Source of the DNA: Alteromonas abrolhosensis
GTDB taxonomy: Bacteria; Pseudomonadota; Gammaproteobacteria; Enterobacterales; Alteromonadaceae
DNA: 64,000 bases
Direction of reading: 5' to 3'
Assembly (NCBI RefSeq): GCF_001953635.1
Contig: NZ_MEJH01000002.1
Location: 186,001 to 250,000 of the forward strand
Shown here: one piece after another, positions 47,001 to 57,644 of the stretch
Numbering within the stretch: position 1 is the first letter of the stretch
How the letters are laid out: every line of letters starts with the position of its first letter
Program-made: the position numbers and the translations under genes
The notes under the pieces: generated by a model
The model's input: only the letters and a program-made list of their open reading frames with translations
The model's database searches: none
What the model was told of the DNA's origin: nothing

Positions 47001-50000
47001 ATTACTTTGTTGAAGCGCGCATTCGTCCAAGACAAAACAGCACCACGCGAAACAAACAGATCTTCCTTCTAGGTCGTTATGATAGCGCTGGAAACTGGTA
47101 CGGCGGAGGTTTGAATGTACAAAACTCATCGAGCAGTACACAAGTGGAAGTAGCGGTAAGTACCGAAGGCAGTATTTCTCGCCCTGTCCAAGCTAAGTCA
47201 CCTATTGTACTGGGTGAAAAAGACGGTACAGACGGCACGTGGTATCGCGTACGTTTTGAAATGGAAAACGAGAAACTCACCGTTTATTTAGACGGTGAGA
47301 ACATGGGTACAGCAGAAGATACAACCTATAGCGCTGCGGGACTTATTGGCCTTTTCACTAATAACCGTTCGTTCGAGCTGGACGATTTAAAAGTGGGTGA
47401 CCCCGCTGTTAAACCTGTTCAACTTACTCTGGATTTCAAAGAAACAGAGTGGGAGACCACCACCAGTAGCGATCCGTTATTCGTTTACGTTACCGCAGTA
47501 CAAAACGACGGTATAACTGAAGACACATTTACCGTAACCAGCAGTGATGCGAGTGTGGTTAGCGTAGAGCAGCAAGGCCCACAAGTTACTATTACCCCTC
47601 GCGCTGCCGGCAGCGCAATAGTAACTTTTACCTCTGGCTCTGATCCTACGTTAAGCAAACACATTGCCGTTAATGTTGGCGAAGGCTTCACAATGCCTAC
47701 CGCCACCTATGGCGACTTATTCCCAGATACCACACCGTATTCGGGCAATAACAATGCGTATCCCGATACCCTACTCTCGTTAACCTTCGACAGCGAACCC
47801 ACCTTAGGAAGTAGCGGTGAAGTGCGCATTTACAATGCGACAGACGACACCCTGGTAGACGTTATCAATATTGCAGCTGATGAAGACTTTATTGGCTTTG
47901 AAGGCCAAGACAGACAGCGCAAAGTGGCTTACCGCCCTGCATCAGTTGTAGGCAACAAATTAGTGATTAAGCCTCATACAAATGCCCTTCAATATGGTCA
48001 GTCATATTACGTAGCCATTAGCGATGGTGCGGTAACCGGCGCAACGCTAAATGGTGAAAGCTTTAGTGGTATTGGCAAGAGTGCGAACTGGCGCTTTGCA
48101 ACAAGAGCTGCCGCACCTTCTGGCGCGAATGTTACCGTAGATGATGACGGCGAAGCGGATTTCCGCACGGTGCAAGGTGCGCTTAATTACGTGATGCAAA
48201 ACGTAAGCAGCGATACGCCATCTCGCATTACGATTCGTGACGGCGAGTATCAGGAAATGCTGTTCCTTCGCGGTAACAACAATGTCACGCTTCAAGGCGA
48301 GAGCCGAGACAATACCGTGGTGTACTACGATAACTTTGAAAGCTTTAACAGCGGTAGCGGCAAGAGCGAAGCACCTGCCGCGGGCACACCATCTGGCGGA
48401 AGAAGCGTGTTTTTAGTGGAAGGCGTAGATAACCTGACGCTAACGAACTTCACTTTGAAAAACTCACACATCAGAAGCAACGACTACTCTAACCAAGCTG
48501 AGACGATTTACTTTAACAGTGATTCAGGTCGTCTAACTGCCGTTGATATGAACTTTGTGAGTGAACAAGATACACTGCTGTTAAAAGGCTTCAGTTGGTT
48601 CTACAACTCATTGATTGCCGGCAACGTTGATTTCATTTGGGGTTACGTAAATACTGCACTGTTTGAAAACAGCGAAATTCGCACCATTGGCGACTCTAAA
48701 AATGGCAACCCTGACGAAGACACAGCGGGCGGCTACATTCTACAAGCTCGCGTACCTGATATTTCTTATAAAGGGTTTATCTTCTTAAACAGCAGCTTCA
48801 CCAATGGCCCAGGCCCTATTGGTAACGGTGTACTCGACGACTCTACGTATATTGCAAGAAGTGGCGGCAGCGCGAGCTACTTCGACAATATTACGCTTAT
48901 TAATAACCGTTTCGACACACACATTGCCACTATCGGCTGGGCGGGTGAAGGAGTACGCGACCAACCGGCACCAAACCCTAGCCCTGCAACCGCAGCAGCA
49001 GGATGGCGTGAGTACGGCAGCATGGATATGCAGGGTAACCCGCTTGATCTTTCAAGCCGTCAGTTTGCCCACATTCTTGCCGACAGCGAAGTGACTGAAC
49101 TTACCAGCAGAACGGCGATATTCTCTCACTTTAATAACGGTGAAGGCTGGGTGCCAAGTGAGCCTAACTTACCGAATGTAGCACCTGCTCCAACGCTTGA
49201 TGCTTACGGTTTTGCACAATACAACTATGCATTAACCGGCGGTGCTGGCGGTACAGTAGTAACCGTAGATAACGGCGCTGACCTGCAGGCGGCACTCGAC
49301 AGCGCGGCGAACAGCAACACCCCAGTAACGGTTTATGTAGATGGCACCATTACCGACGCAAACAATGGCGGTACGGGCTCACCGATTGAAATAAAAGACA
49401 TGAACGATGTGTCAATTATTGGGGTTGCAGACAGGGGCGAATTCGACGGTATTGGCATCTTAATCAGACGCGCAAATAACGTGATTATTCAAAACCTGAA
49501 AATCCATCACGTGCTTACTGATGGAAAAGACGCTATCTCTATTGAAGGTGATAACGACGGCTCTACCACCAGCAACATTTGGATTGACCACAATGAGCTT
49601 TACAGCACATTGTCTGTGGACAAGGATTTCTACGATGGATTAGTAGATAGTAAACGCGGCGCGAAAAACATCACTATCTCTTACAACTACCTTCATGATC
49701 ATTGGAAAGCCTCGTTACACGGCCACACGGAGAATGATGTAGACAGTGATAATACCGAGCGTTTAATTACCTTCCATCACAACCGGTTTGAGAATATTGA
49801 GTCACGTTTACCGTTATTCCGCTACGGTCACGGTCACTTGTATAACAACTACTACAATCAAATATCCTCTACGGCAATCAATTCAAGAATTGGTGCAGAG
49901 CTACAGGTAGAAAACAATGTGTTTGAGAACACGCAAAACCCAATTGTTTCTTTCTACTCAGACGTTATTGGATACTGGAACACGTCAGGCAACCTGTTTG

Positions 50001-50194
50001 GCGAAGGCGTAACCTGGACAACGCCAGCTGATGGTGACGTTGTTGCAGGACCTGACGCCACGCCAACATCCAGCTACGAAGTGCCGTACGACTACGTACT
50101 AGATGATGCCGAAGTCGTTAAGCAGCGAGTTATCAACTACTCGGGCGTAGGTAAAATTAACCAGAATGCCGATGACATTCCTCCGTTAAATTAA
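44057..50194 (+). CDS. Multidomain lipoprotein: CE8 pectin methylesterase fused to PL1 pectate lyase
   Basis: A 2045-residue exported lipoprotein (lipobox VTAC near residue 21). Order: N-terminal domain (about 35-335); three homologous modules of about 170-190 residues (about 342-530, 558-724, 732-898), each with (F/T)xxGN, QIYVDNNTS-like and LQxRTES motifs; a Pro/Glu-rich linker (535-557); a LamG-like domain (906-1115); a Big-type domain (1119-1208); an Ig-like domain (1211-1348); the methylesterase (about 1357-1710) with D1505 in SEQDT and D1525 in VDFIWG; and the lyase (about 1728-2045) with WIDHNEL and R1917 in SRLPLFRYG. It should de-esterify pectin and then cleave it at the cell surface. 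ATG at 44057 (GGAG upstream) is preferred over TTG at 44048. Confidence 0.95.
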   Translation: MKLTKIAALMGGVILVTACGEKSSTNVTLPPDPALTGVFVDSPVEGINYSSASVENGTTNAQGEYSYFRGEQLAFSIGQLAFPETPASSVISPLDLFATDNPFNQSVVNTLRLLQSLDTDGDPSNGITLSASAGDVAVATLDEGQTIEDFFNQSDADFAADVEVWLGSAGGASATLVDKAQAISHFVNYLEAELGTLFPNTFDVTRFTGDIYAPTLEGRSVSQATYTFTPDDETNLSGTFVRVHGEESTTGSYEFSFGRKVIALSYDEQTEYLISRAFNTVNEVYSLCVVSPDNAQSMPLVLHVESCLANEDPQNYLFAFTQEQADVELAKLEEAANSIQAALEENFDTDTDTFFSSSYKRLSEEPDAGALYYVTGGSPLVDATTGQLTLEGDRFSIGNAAANPGANTSASDTVGMGIYNLSEGFTISFDVISHNGGGTFSLYVDNNTTGQDNSVHGAASKFVSIGLADGTMVPGTRFTYTYEPGDDIGGGDPSAPDAKILDSSVTNSFFQLRTDSSATITIDNLKIETVADAVDPVPPVEPEPTEPEEPEVIPSVPLPLSYTFAGESEDIFSTNFAAIENAAGEQVAMFTITGGSVTQIDTGIQLDGGRFTLGNTEPDTQSSSDDTSSTGALDLSRPYKVIFDVISAEDSEGDNKFQIYVDNNTSGSANSHLGSDSRFFNEPVLDLVPGTTMTIEGQIATPNSYLQFRTESGSIVVIDNIRIEYIDENTLLEETFETDADTFFSPEYKSTDGGATPFYSVTGGGSGLVISEGQLAIDSARFTMGNSTPDIDTTADDTVTTGILDLSREYTISMDIIAVEDSEGDNNFQIYVDNNTSSSSKSIHGGDSKFYSELVNNLVPGQRLTIDGFIGTPTSFLQLRTESGGKVVIDNFVISYVGEAPDDSKFSCENEPQLYFCDDFASGSLDNFTLISDDAGSNGPQGTFDIVEDEGNKVMRYTAGGEGGEIFLVKESALSNLPENGNYFVEARIRPRQNSTTRNKQIFLLGRYDSAGNWYGGGLNVQNSSSSTQVEVAVSTEGSISRPVQAKSPIVLGEKDGTDGTWYRVRFEMENEKLTVYLDGENMGTAEDTTYSAAGLIGLFTNNRSFELDDLKVGDPAVKPVQLTLDFKETEWETTTSSDPLFVYVTAVQNDGITEDTFTVTSSDASVVSVEQQGPQVTITPRAAGSAIVTFTSGSDPTLSKHIAVNVGEGFTMPTATYGDLFPDTTPYSGNNNAYPDTLLSLTFDSEPTLGSSGEVRIYNATDDTLVDVINIAADEDFIGFEGQDRQRKVAYRPASVVGNKLVIKPHTNALQYGQSYYVAISDGAVTGATLNGESFSGIGKSANWRFATRAAAPSGANVTVDDDGEADFRTVQGALNYVMQNVSSDTPSRITIRDGEYQEMLFLRGNNNVTLQGESRDNTVVYYDNFESFNSGSGKSEAPAAGTPSGGRSVFLVEGVDNLTLTNFTLKNSHIRSNDYSNQAETIYFNSDSGRLTAVDMNFVSEQDTLLLKGFSWFYNSLIAGNVDFIWGYVNTALFENSEIRTIGDSKNGNPDEDTAGGYILQARVPDISYKGFIFLNSSFTNGPGPIGNGVLDDSTYIARSGGSASYFDNITLINNRFDTHIATIGWAGEGVRDQPAPNPSPATAAAGWREYGSMDMQGNPLDLSSRQFAHILADSEVTELTSRTAIFSHFNNGEGWVPSEPNLPNVAPAPTLDAYGFAQYNYALTGGAGGTVVTVDNGADLQAALDSAANSNTPVTVYVDGTITDANNGGTGSPIEIKDMNDVSIIGVADRGEFDGIGILIRRANNVIIQNLKIHHVLTDGKDAISIEGDNDGSTTSNIWIDHNELYSTLSVDKDFYDGLVDSKRGAKNITISYNYLHDHWKASLHGHTENDVDSDNTERLITFHHNRFENIESRLPLFRYGHGHLYNNYYNQISSTAINSRIGAELQVENNVFENTQNPIVSFYSDVIGYWNTSGNLFGEGVTWTTPADGDVVAGPDATPTSSYEVPYDYVLDDAEVVKQRVINYSGVGKINQNADDIPPLN

Positions 50195-50220
50195 GCCTAA
50201 AAACGTTTAACAACAATAAC

Positions 50221-50255
50221 AAAGGCGCTGCTGTATAAGCAGCGCCTTTCTTTTT
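50221..50255 (+). terminator. Strong intrinsic terminator after the CE8-PL1 gene
   Basis: A perfect 12-base stem, AAAGGCGCTGCT (50221-50232) and AGCAGCGCCTTT (50238-50249), loop GTATA, followed by C and five T. Confidence 0.92.
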
Positions 50256-50338
50256 ATATCGAGTTCATTATTACCATTTACTTTTATTAACTTTTTCCGT
50301 TAACGTAAACATTGGACAAAATTCGGACAACAATAACG

Positions 50339-52162
50339 ATGAAACGATTTTTTAAATGGATTGGTACCGGCTTACTGATAATTTTATTAGCAGGCGGTGC
50401 ATTTGCTGCGCACGAGTGGTATGCGGATAAACCCTTTTACTTTAATAACCTACTAAACCGTGAAATGGTGAAAGTAGCTTTTGATAGCCCTGAAACCTTA
50501 ACCTCTCTCGGTTTCTTAGAATCAGTGGGTATTAAAGGTCATAACGCCGAACTTGATGACGCTAGCATAGAGAAAAACGCAGCTTTGTTCGACAAAGCGC
50601 GCCACATACGCGAAAGAGTTTTAGCGTATGACGACGAAGACTTAAGCAAAGACGAGCAGCTTTCCAAAGAGATCACTCTGTACTTGCTTGATTACCTCAT
50701 TAGTAACGAAGCGTTTCAGTATCACGGCTACCCAGTAAACCAACTTTTCGGTGTACAAAACGGCTTCCCAAGCTTTATGGAAGGTCAGCATCAAATTAAT
50801 GATGCCACTGACGTAGAAAATTACTTAAGTCGTTTACGTGCTGTAGATGAAAAATTTGCGCAAGTACTTGAAGGGCTTAAATTGCGTGAGGAAAAAGGCA
50901 TTATTCCTCCGCGCTTCGTGATAGACCGTGTACTAGACGAAATGAATGGCTTTATCTCTTCACCTGTAGAGGAAAATATTCTTTATAGCTCGCTGAAAGA
51001 GAAGATGTCTAAGGCGGAAGATATCTCTTCAGAGCAGCAAGACGCATATTTAGCTGAAGCCCAGACGGTTATAGGTGATGATGTAAACCGCGCCTACAAA
51101 CTGTTTATCGATTACTTCACCACGCTTCAAGCGAAAGCAGGAAACGATCACGGCTATTGGCATTTACCCGATGGCGACAAGGTGTACGCTAATGCGCTGC
51201 GCTTTTTCACAACCACCGATATGACTGCCGATGAAATTCACAACCTAGGCTTAAAAGAGGTAGAGAGAATTCAGGGCGAAATGTTAGCTATTCTTGCTGG
51301 TGAAGGCTATGACGTTAGCCAAGGCTTCTCTAACGCGATGGACGCGTTAGCCGCCGATCCGTCTCACTATTACGAAGACAGTGATGAAGGGCGCGAGCAA
51401 ATTCTAAAAGATTACCAAACCATACTTGATGAGATTGATGCGGGTATTAGCGATGCATTTAGAATTCGCCCTGAGGCCGGCATGGAAGTGGTTCGTATTC
51501 CTGAGTTCAAAGAGAAAACCGCGCCAGGCGCCTACTACCAGCAGCCCGCTATTGACGGCTCTCGTCCGGGACGATTTTATGCCAACTTATATGATATTAA
51601 AGCGACGCCTAAGTACAGCATGCGCACATTGGCCTATCACGAAGGCATTCCGGGCCACCATTTCCAGGTAGCCTTAGCGATGGAACTTGAAGGCATGCCC
51701 TTTATTCGCAAAATGTCGCCTTTTACCGCCTACACTGAAGGCTGGGCTTTGTATTCAGAATACCTAGCATGGGAGATGGGCTTTCAGGACAATCCCCTAG
51801 ATAACCTAGGTCGTCTTCAAGCTGAGCTATTCAGAGCCGTGCGCTTGGTGGTAGATACGGGCATTCACGATAAACGTTGGACCCGAGAAGAAGCAATTGA
51901 CTATATGGTACGCAACACAGGTATGGCGCTTAGCGACGTTACGTCTGAAATTGAGCGCTATATTGTTATGCCGGGTCAGGCCACCTCTTACAAAGTAGGC
52001 ATGATTAAGATTTTAGAAATTCGTGAAAAAGCGAAACAAGCCCTAGGCGATAAGTTCGACATACGCGATTTCCATGACGTGGTACTTAAAAATGGTGCTG
52101 TGCCACTTGCCATTCTTGAAGAATTGGTGGACGAGTATATTGCAGAAAAACAGGGCGCATAG
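50339..52162 (+). CDS. DUF885 metallopeptidase-like protein
   Basis: A 607-residue protein with an N-terminal hydrophobic segment (residues about 8-24) that is a signal peptide or anchor. The DUF885 hallmark YHEGIPGHHFQ (H434, E435, H439, H440) resembles an extended zinc-protease HExxH site, and EGWALYSEYLAWEMG further on would supply the third ligand. Related proteins are exported peptidases of unknown specificity. ATG at 50339 was chosen because it opens the hydrophobic segment; an in-frame TTG at 50312 would add only nine residues. Separated from the pectin locus by a strong terminator, so probably independent of it. Confidence 0.9.
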   Translation: MKRFFKWIGTGLLIILLAGGAFAAHEWYADKPFYFNNLLNREMVKVAFDSPETLTSLGFLESVGIKGHNAELDDASIEKNAALFDKARHIRERVLAYDDEDLSKDEQLSKEITLYLLDYLISNEAFQYHGYPVNQLFGVQNGFPSFMEGQHQINDATDVENYLSRLRAVDEKFAQVLEGLKLREEKGIIPPRFVIDRVLDEMNGFISSPVEENILYSSLKEKMSKAEDISSEQQDAYLAEAQTVIGDDVNRAYKLFIDYFTTLQAKAGNDHGYWHLPDGDKVYANALRFFTTTDMTADEIHNLGLKEVERIQGEMLAILAGEGYDVSQGFSNAMDALAADPSHYYEDSDEGREQILKDYQTILDEIDAGISDAFRIRPEAGMEVVRIPEFKEKTAPGAYYQQPAIDGSRPGRFYANLYDIKATPKYSMRTLAYHEGIPGHHFQVALAMELEGMPFIRKMSPFTAYTEGWALYSEYLAWEMGFQDNPLDNLGRLQAELFRAVRLVVDTGIHDKRWTREEAIDYMVRNTGMALSDVTSEIERYIVMPGQATSYKVGMIKILEIREKAKQALGDKFDIRDFHDVVLKNGAVPLAILEELVDEYIAEKQGA

Positions 52163-52216
52163 CCCTGTTACGCAAAACATTTGCCGAACAAGTCATAAAT
52201 TTATTTACTTCTAAAT

Positions 52217-52477
52217 TTGGAAACCAAGGCAGCGGGCCACCTGTTTTCGCGCTTTAAGACTCTAGAGGTCACTCGTAATTCAACTAGGTCTTTCCATTCT
52301 CTGCGCAACAATTTCATAAAAGCAGGTCAGCGAGATAAAGGGTTTAGTGAATTTGATGTTGCATATGTTGCGGGGCTCAAGACAGGCACAACTATGAGCT
52401 TTGGTCACTATGCTAGACATGACGAGAAGAGACTGAAGGAGAGAGTAGATAAGATCGTCCTACAAATTGAGAAATAA
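52217..52477 (+). pseudogene. Remnant of a tyrosine recombinase (integrase), C-terminal part only
   Basis: An 86-codon frame corresponding to the end of a phage-type integrase catalytic domain: FHSLRNNFIKAG (R30, the second catalytic arginine of the H-x-L-R box) and FGHYARHDEKRLKERV (Y65, the nucleophile). The N-terminal arm-binding and core-binding domains and the first catalytic arginine are missing, and there is no ATG; the frame opens at a TTG 55 bases after the DUF885 stop. It is a stump left by a mobile element and marks the left edge of the AT-rich insertion. Confidence 0.78.
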
Positions 52478-52541
52478 TGGTAACCGACTTTTGAAAAAAA
52501 CGCAGAACTCTTGTCATCAAAAAGTGCTCTGCCTTTACTCA

Positions 52542-54542
52542 TCAAATCTTTGAAGGAGGGGTTGGTTTAGAGCAATCAATAACAATAACCGATATATTTT
52601 TGTCTGGGTTTATGCGCGCTAATTTTTCTTCTAAGTCATTAGATGTTTCGATATTTGCCGGCTTATCAAAAACATAGGGAGGAGAAAAAGACTTGAACCA
52701 TAAAGCGATAAAAACACCCTGTTTAGTCCGCAGAGATCTCATGTACTTGGGCAGTTGTTTAGTTATACCATCTTCTACTTTGGTAGCGTGTGCCAGTTTT
52801 AGCTCTACACATGTTTGTAACGCTACTTTTTTAGAATTGGTAAAAGTGACCAAAAAGTCAATTTGTCCATTAGCACACACCGTTTCTCTAGAAATCTGTA
52901 TCCCTACAAACTCATAAATAGTCTTTAGAAGAGCAAATATATAAGGTTGCATCTGAGGTTCTGTTTTTGGTTTTTTTTCAGTTGTTGAAACGTCTTCCCA
53001 AAGGAAACTATAACCTCCATCAAACTCAATATTGTTTTTTACTATCAATTCAATACTACGATGCACAAATTCCTTTAGGTTCCGAGCAGACTCAATTTTG
53101 GTCTCATACAATAGTTCCCTCACACCAATGTAACTGTCATTCAAATTTATACTTGAAAGTTTGTCTACAAACTTAGACCTCACTCTGTCAAATGAATCAT
53201 GGCACGTTAAAGCATATAGCTTGCTACATAATGTAGTTCTCGTGTCATTATCAACGTACTGAACAAGATAGTTTGAAAACATGTTAGCGCTGAGGTCTTT
53301 CTTACTCCCCAATGATATAGCTGAACTCAGCACATCGTACGCCTCCAACATTGTTTTAAGAGCAAACTCTTTATGGGGGTAATATTTTTTCCCCTCGATT
53401 TGTTCCTTCTCAGAAAAATCAATGGCCTCATGCGTTGACTCTGAAAGTTCAACATCGGGAGTAAACAAACCATCTATTTTAATCGTTACATGGCAGCATC
53501 TACCTTCATGATCGATAGTGAGGTCGGAAAAATAACTCCAATTTATATTCACCACTTTCAAGTCCATGAAGACCTCGAACATGGGGTCTTCCCAAAAAGT
53601 CCTAACCGGAGAGACATTTATAAGGGGCTTTCCCTCGTCATTATCAATTGTTACAGGCTGTTCATAAGTACTTTTGAATGGTAGAGAAAAGCGTATGAGC
53701 GTCACAATATTCTTATCGCGCGTAGTTGAATGTGACAAATTTCCTGACGACATTTTGAATGCATATACGGTAGAATTGACTTCCGCTTCTATATCGAGTC
53801 TAAGAAACTCAACCTCTTCGTCGGCTAAACAATCGCGAAACTCATCGAGTCGCTCCAGAAGTTCATTTTTACTTAATAGGTGATATGAAGTGGCATAGCC
53901 GATGAAATGTTTGATTAGCGATTGCTTTTCAATTGAAATCTCAGAACTTTTAAGCCTCTTATCTAAAAAATTCAAACACTGTATCAGTTGGCCTCTTAAG
54001 GTTAAGGTGTTCTGATACAAAGAAAGTAACCTATCGTGAATAGCTCCAACTAAATTGGCAGGTATACAACTATGCTTAATTCGACTTTTAAAGCATTCAG
54101 CTATTATCGCCAACCTCAATTCCAAGCTTTTGACTCCCTCGTCAGGCTCTTTAAAGTATGTTTGCAAACTTGTATCAAGGCTTGAACATTCGAAAGCTAG
54201 TAACTGTACTTTTAGGTGAAGAGGAACTTGAGCCTGTCTAAGGAAGCCATTAGTTGTCTTTAGATATTCGACTCTTTTTTCTATGATAGGGAATTGTTTT
54301 ATGTTAGTGAATAACCTATGGAATACGGGGCCACTATCTTCTATCAGGTCAACACAGATGCTCTTCCCGTTCTCATCAGTGAATTCTTCACTTAGTCTAT
54401 CTTTCTCAATGAAAGCTACGTTACTTACAAATTCGAGATACTCGTCAAGTAGGCGCACGGTTTGAGTGTCAAACTTTGGTTTTTTCTGCTCATCAAACGT
54501 TGAAAATTGGTTGAAGAACTTACGTCGCTTTACATTAAGCAT
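52542..54542 (-). CDS. Unknown 666-residue protein with C-terminal PD-(D/E)XK-like nuclease domain
   Basis: A large cytoplasmic protein without signal peptide or membrane helix. About 500 residues of mostly helical sequence show no recognised domain. The C-terminal 150 residues have the core of the PD-(D/E)XK nuclease fold: GQIDFLVTF with D562, then CVELKLA with E580 and K582 (the E-x-K), and QLPKYMRS, like the Q-x-x-x-Y helix of many restriction-like nucleases. Codon and base composition are AT-rich compared with neighbours. It reads toward the integrase stump and is divergent from the DUF2971 gene, which suggests acquired, possibly defence-related DNA. The nuclease call is by motif only. 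Confidence 0.75.
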   Translation of the reverse strand: MLNVKRRKFFNQFSTFDEQKKPKFDTQTVRLLDEYLEFVSNVAFIEKDRLSEEFTDENGKSICVDLIEDSGPVFHRLFTNIKQFPIIEKRVEYLKTTNGFLRQAQVPLHLKVQLLAFECSSLDTSLQTYFKEPDEGVKSLELRLAIIAECFKSRIKHSCIPANLVGAIHDRLLSLYQNTLTLRGQLIQCLNFLDKRLKSSEISIEKQSLIKHFIGYATSYHLLSKNELLERLDEFRDCLADEEVEFLRLDIEAEVNSTVYAFKMSSGNLSHSTTRDKNIVTLIRFSLPFKSTYEQPVTIDNDEGKPLINVSPVRTFWEDPMFEVFMDLKVVNINWSYFSDLTIDHEGRCCHVTIKIDGLFTPDVELSESTHEAIDFSEKEQIEGKKYYPHKEFALKTMLEAYDVLSSAISLGSKKDLSANMFSNYLVQYVDNDTRTTLCSKLYALTCHDSFDRVRSKFVDKLSSINLNDSYIGVRELLYETKIESARNLKEFVHRSIELIVKNNIEFDGGYSFLWEDVSTTEKKPKTEPQMQPYIFALLKTIYEFVGIQISRETVCANGQIDFLVTFTNSKKVALQTCVELKLAHATKVEDGITKQLPKYMRSLRTKQGVFIALWFKSFSPPYVFDKPANIETSNDLEEKLARINPDKNISVIVIDCSKPTPPSKI

Positions 54543-54760
54543 TTAGTTAAATTCCTTTTAAAATCAAACTTTTAACCACCAACCTTTAGAAGCTTAAGAG
54601 ATTCTTACAGTGAAGTGATGAGGTGTCAATATCTTTCAATAATAGGTTAGTGACAGTGTCAAATTAAGCTCTTGAGTTTTTGACATGTAAACGAAGTGAC
54701 ATTTTACAGTAGAAGCCCTATATCGTAGTGTATGTAACCTATCGTTCAAGGGAGTGAAAT

Positions 54761-55603
54761 GTGAGTAGTATCTTTAAGTTCATGTCAGGAGAGGACTATC
54801 ATATCGAAGCGTTGAAGAACGATAATGTCTATTTCTCTAAGTTTACAGACCTCAATGACCCGTATGAAGGTCTTCTGCACTTCAGCTATAAGAACGTCAC
54901 AGACTCAATAAGAATGACGCTGTATGCTAATGGACTTGCAAAGGAAGGAAACATAAGCCTTTCTGAAGGCAGAAAAAAAGCGGAGCGACTTCGACAAAAA
55001 GAAGGCATAGAAAAGGTTAGGGAAATAGTAAATGAATGGACTGAAATAGCATTTGAGGACTACAAGAACTTTCATTTGGAAAACCGCTTTGTTTTGTCTG
55101 TAGCAATACAAAAAGAAGACGACTTATTCCCAGCTCCCTTAACAAGTATGATGATGTGGTCCCACTATGCGAAAGGAATGAGGGGGCTTTGTGTAGAGTT
55201 TGACTATCAAAAGTTGTTAGATAGCATTCAAACACTCAATGAGCTTGATGTTAGTACCCGTCTCGTAAGTTATTCAAACAAGCATTTACCTCGTGTATGC
55301 GCTAGAACTGTAATTGAGGACTTCATAAAGGACAATGGAAAAGCTGGACTCGAAATGATTAATGCCTTCTGTACGAAACACAGTGGCTGGAATTATGAAA
55401 ACGAACTTAGATTCTTAGGCTCGAAACATGGCTTAGTAAACTATGATACTTCAGCAGTAAAAAGGATATTTGTAGGACACAAAAACAAGGCTCTGCTTCA
55501 AACTGTAAAGGAAATCGTCCGTAGCAAAAACCTAAACGTCCCAGTTTATACAGTCAATATACGCCCCAAAACTTATGGTTTGGGTTTTGTAGAGGCTATT
55601 TAA
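54761..55603 (+). CDS. DUF2971 family protein
   Basis: A 280-residue protein with the family landmarks: IFKFMSGEDY at the start, VYFSKFTDLNDPYEGLLHFS at about 25-45 (read in part), MMMWSHYAKGMRGLCVEFD in the middle and WNYENELRFLG near the end. The biochemical function of DUF2971 is unknown; such genes are common in accessory islands. The start is GTG at 54761 with a good GGAG ribosome-binding site. It is divergent from the 666-residue gene across 218 bases and shares its AT-rich composition. Confidence 0.85.
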   Translation: MSSIFKFMSGEDYHIEALKNDNVYFSKFTDLNDPYEGLLHFSYKNVTDSIRMTLYANGLAKEGNISLSEGRKKAERLRQKEGIEKVREIVNEWTEIAFEDYKNFHLENRFVLSVAIQKEDDLFPAPLTSMMMWSHYAKGMRGLCVEFDYQKLLDSIQTLNELDVSTRLVSYSNKHLPRVCARTVIEDFIKDNGKAGLEMINAFCTKHSGWNYENELRFLGSKHGLVNYDTSAVKRIFVGHKNKALLQTVKEIVRSKNLNVPVYTVNIRPKTYGLGFVEAI

Positions 55604-55607
55604 AAAA

Positions 55608-55936
55608 ATGACCAAAAGTAAAACACGTTTTTCTTAAGTATCATGGAACGACGCAATCGTCACTAAGGGTCATTACCTCGCCCCCTCCCCCCTGTACCTT
55701 ACAGAAGATCCTGAGAAGATCTGTGAGAAGACTTTGAGAGTGACCAGACCATAGGCACACCCGACCCATTACGAGATCGTAGAGACGCTTACAGAGCTTA
55801 TTTTATTGAAGGTAATTTAAGAGTAGCTATTGAGAAGCTGATGAAATATTGTAAAAGGAGATTAAGGAAATGGTGTGAAACTAACCGTGATACAAAACGT
55901 ACCACAGTTAGTCTCAGAAGGCTTGTAAGCCCTTGA
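55608..55936 (+). pseudogene. Possible decayed gene between DUF2971 and groEL
   Basis: This 363-base gap looks like degraded coding sequence. One frame opens at ATG 55608 (MTKSKTRFS), meets TAA at 55635 and continues in frame as VSWNDAIVTKGHYLAPS, then LYLTEDPEKICEKTL, to TAG at 55752. A second frame, shifted by two, then runs from about 55727 to TGA near 55936 and reads as a basic helical protein tail (DPLRDRRDAYRAYFIEGN, AIEKLMKYCKRRLRKW). A gene with one stop and one frameshift would explain both. No family was recognised; the reading is inference. Confidence 0.35.
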
Positions 55937-55966
55937 TTTATAAGGGCCTAGAAAGCAGGGCGATTC

Positions 55967-57616
<1,650 letters not shown>

Positions 57617-57644
57617 CTAAAATTCGTTTTAACGTTAGTTGTAA

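Noticed and set aside
50312-50338. TTG start for the DUF885 protein
   Set aside because: The ATG at 50339 opens the hydrophobic N-terminal segment; the extra residues are not signal-like.
55929-55947. GCCCTT/AAGGGC hairpin as groEL terminator
   Set aside because: Six-base stem and no T run on the minus strand; too weak to call.
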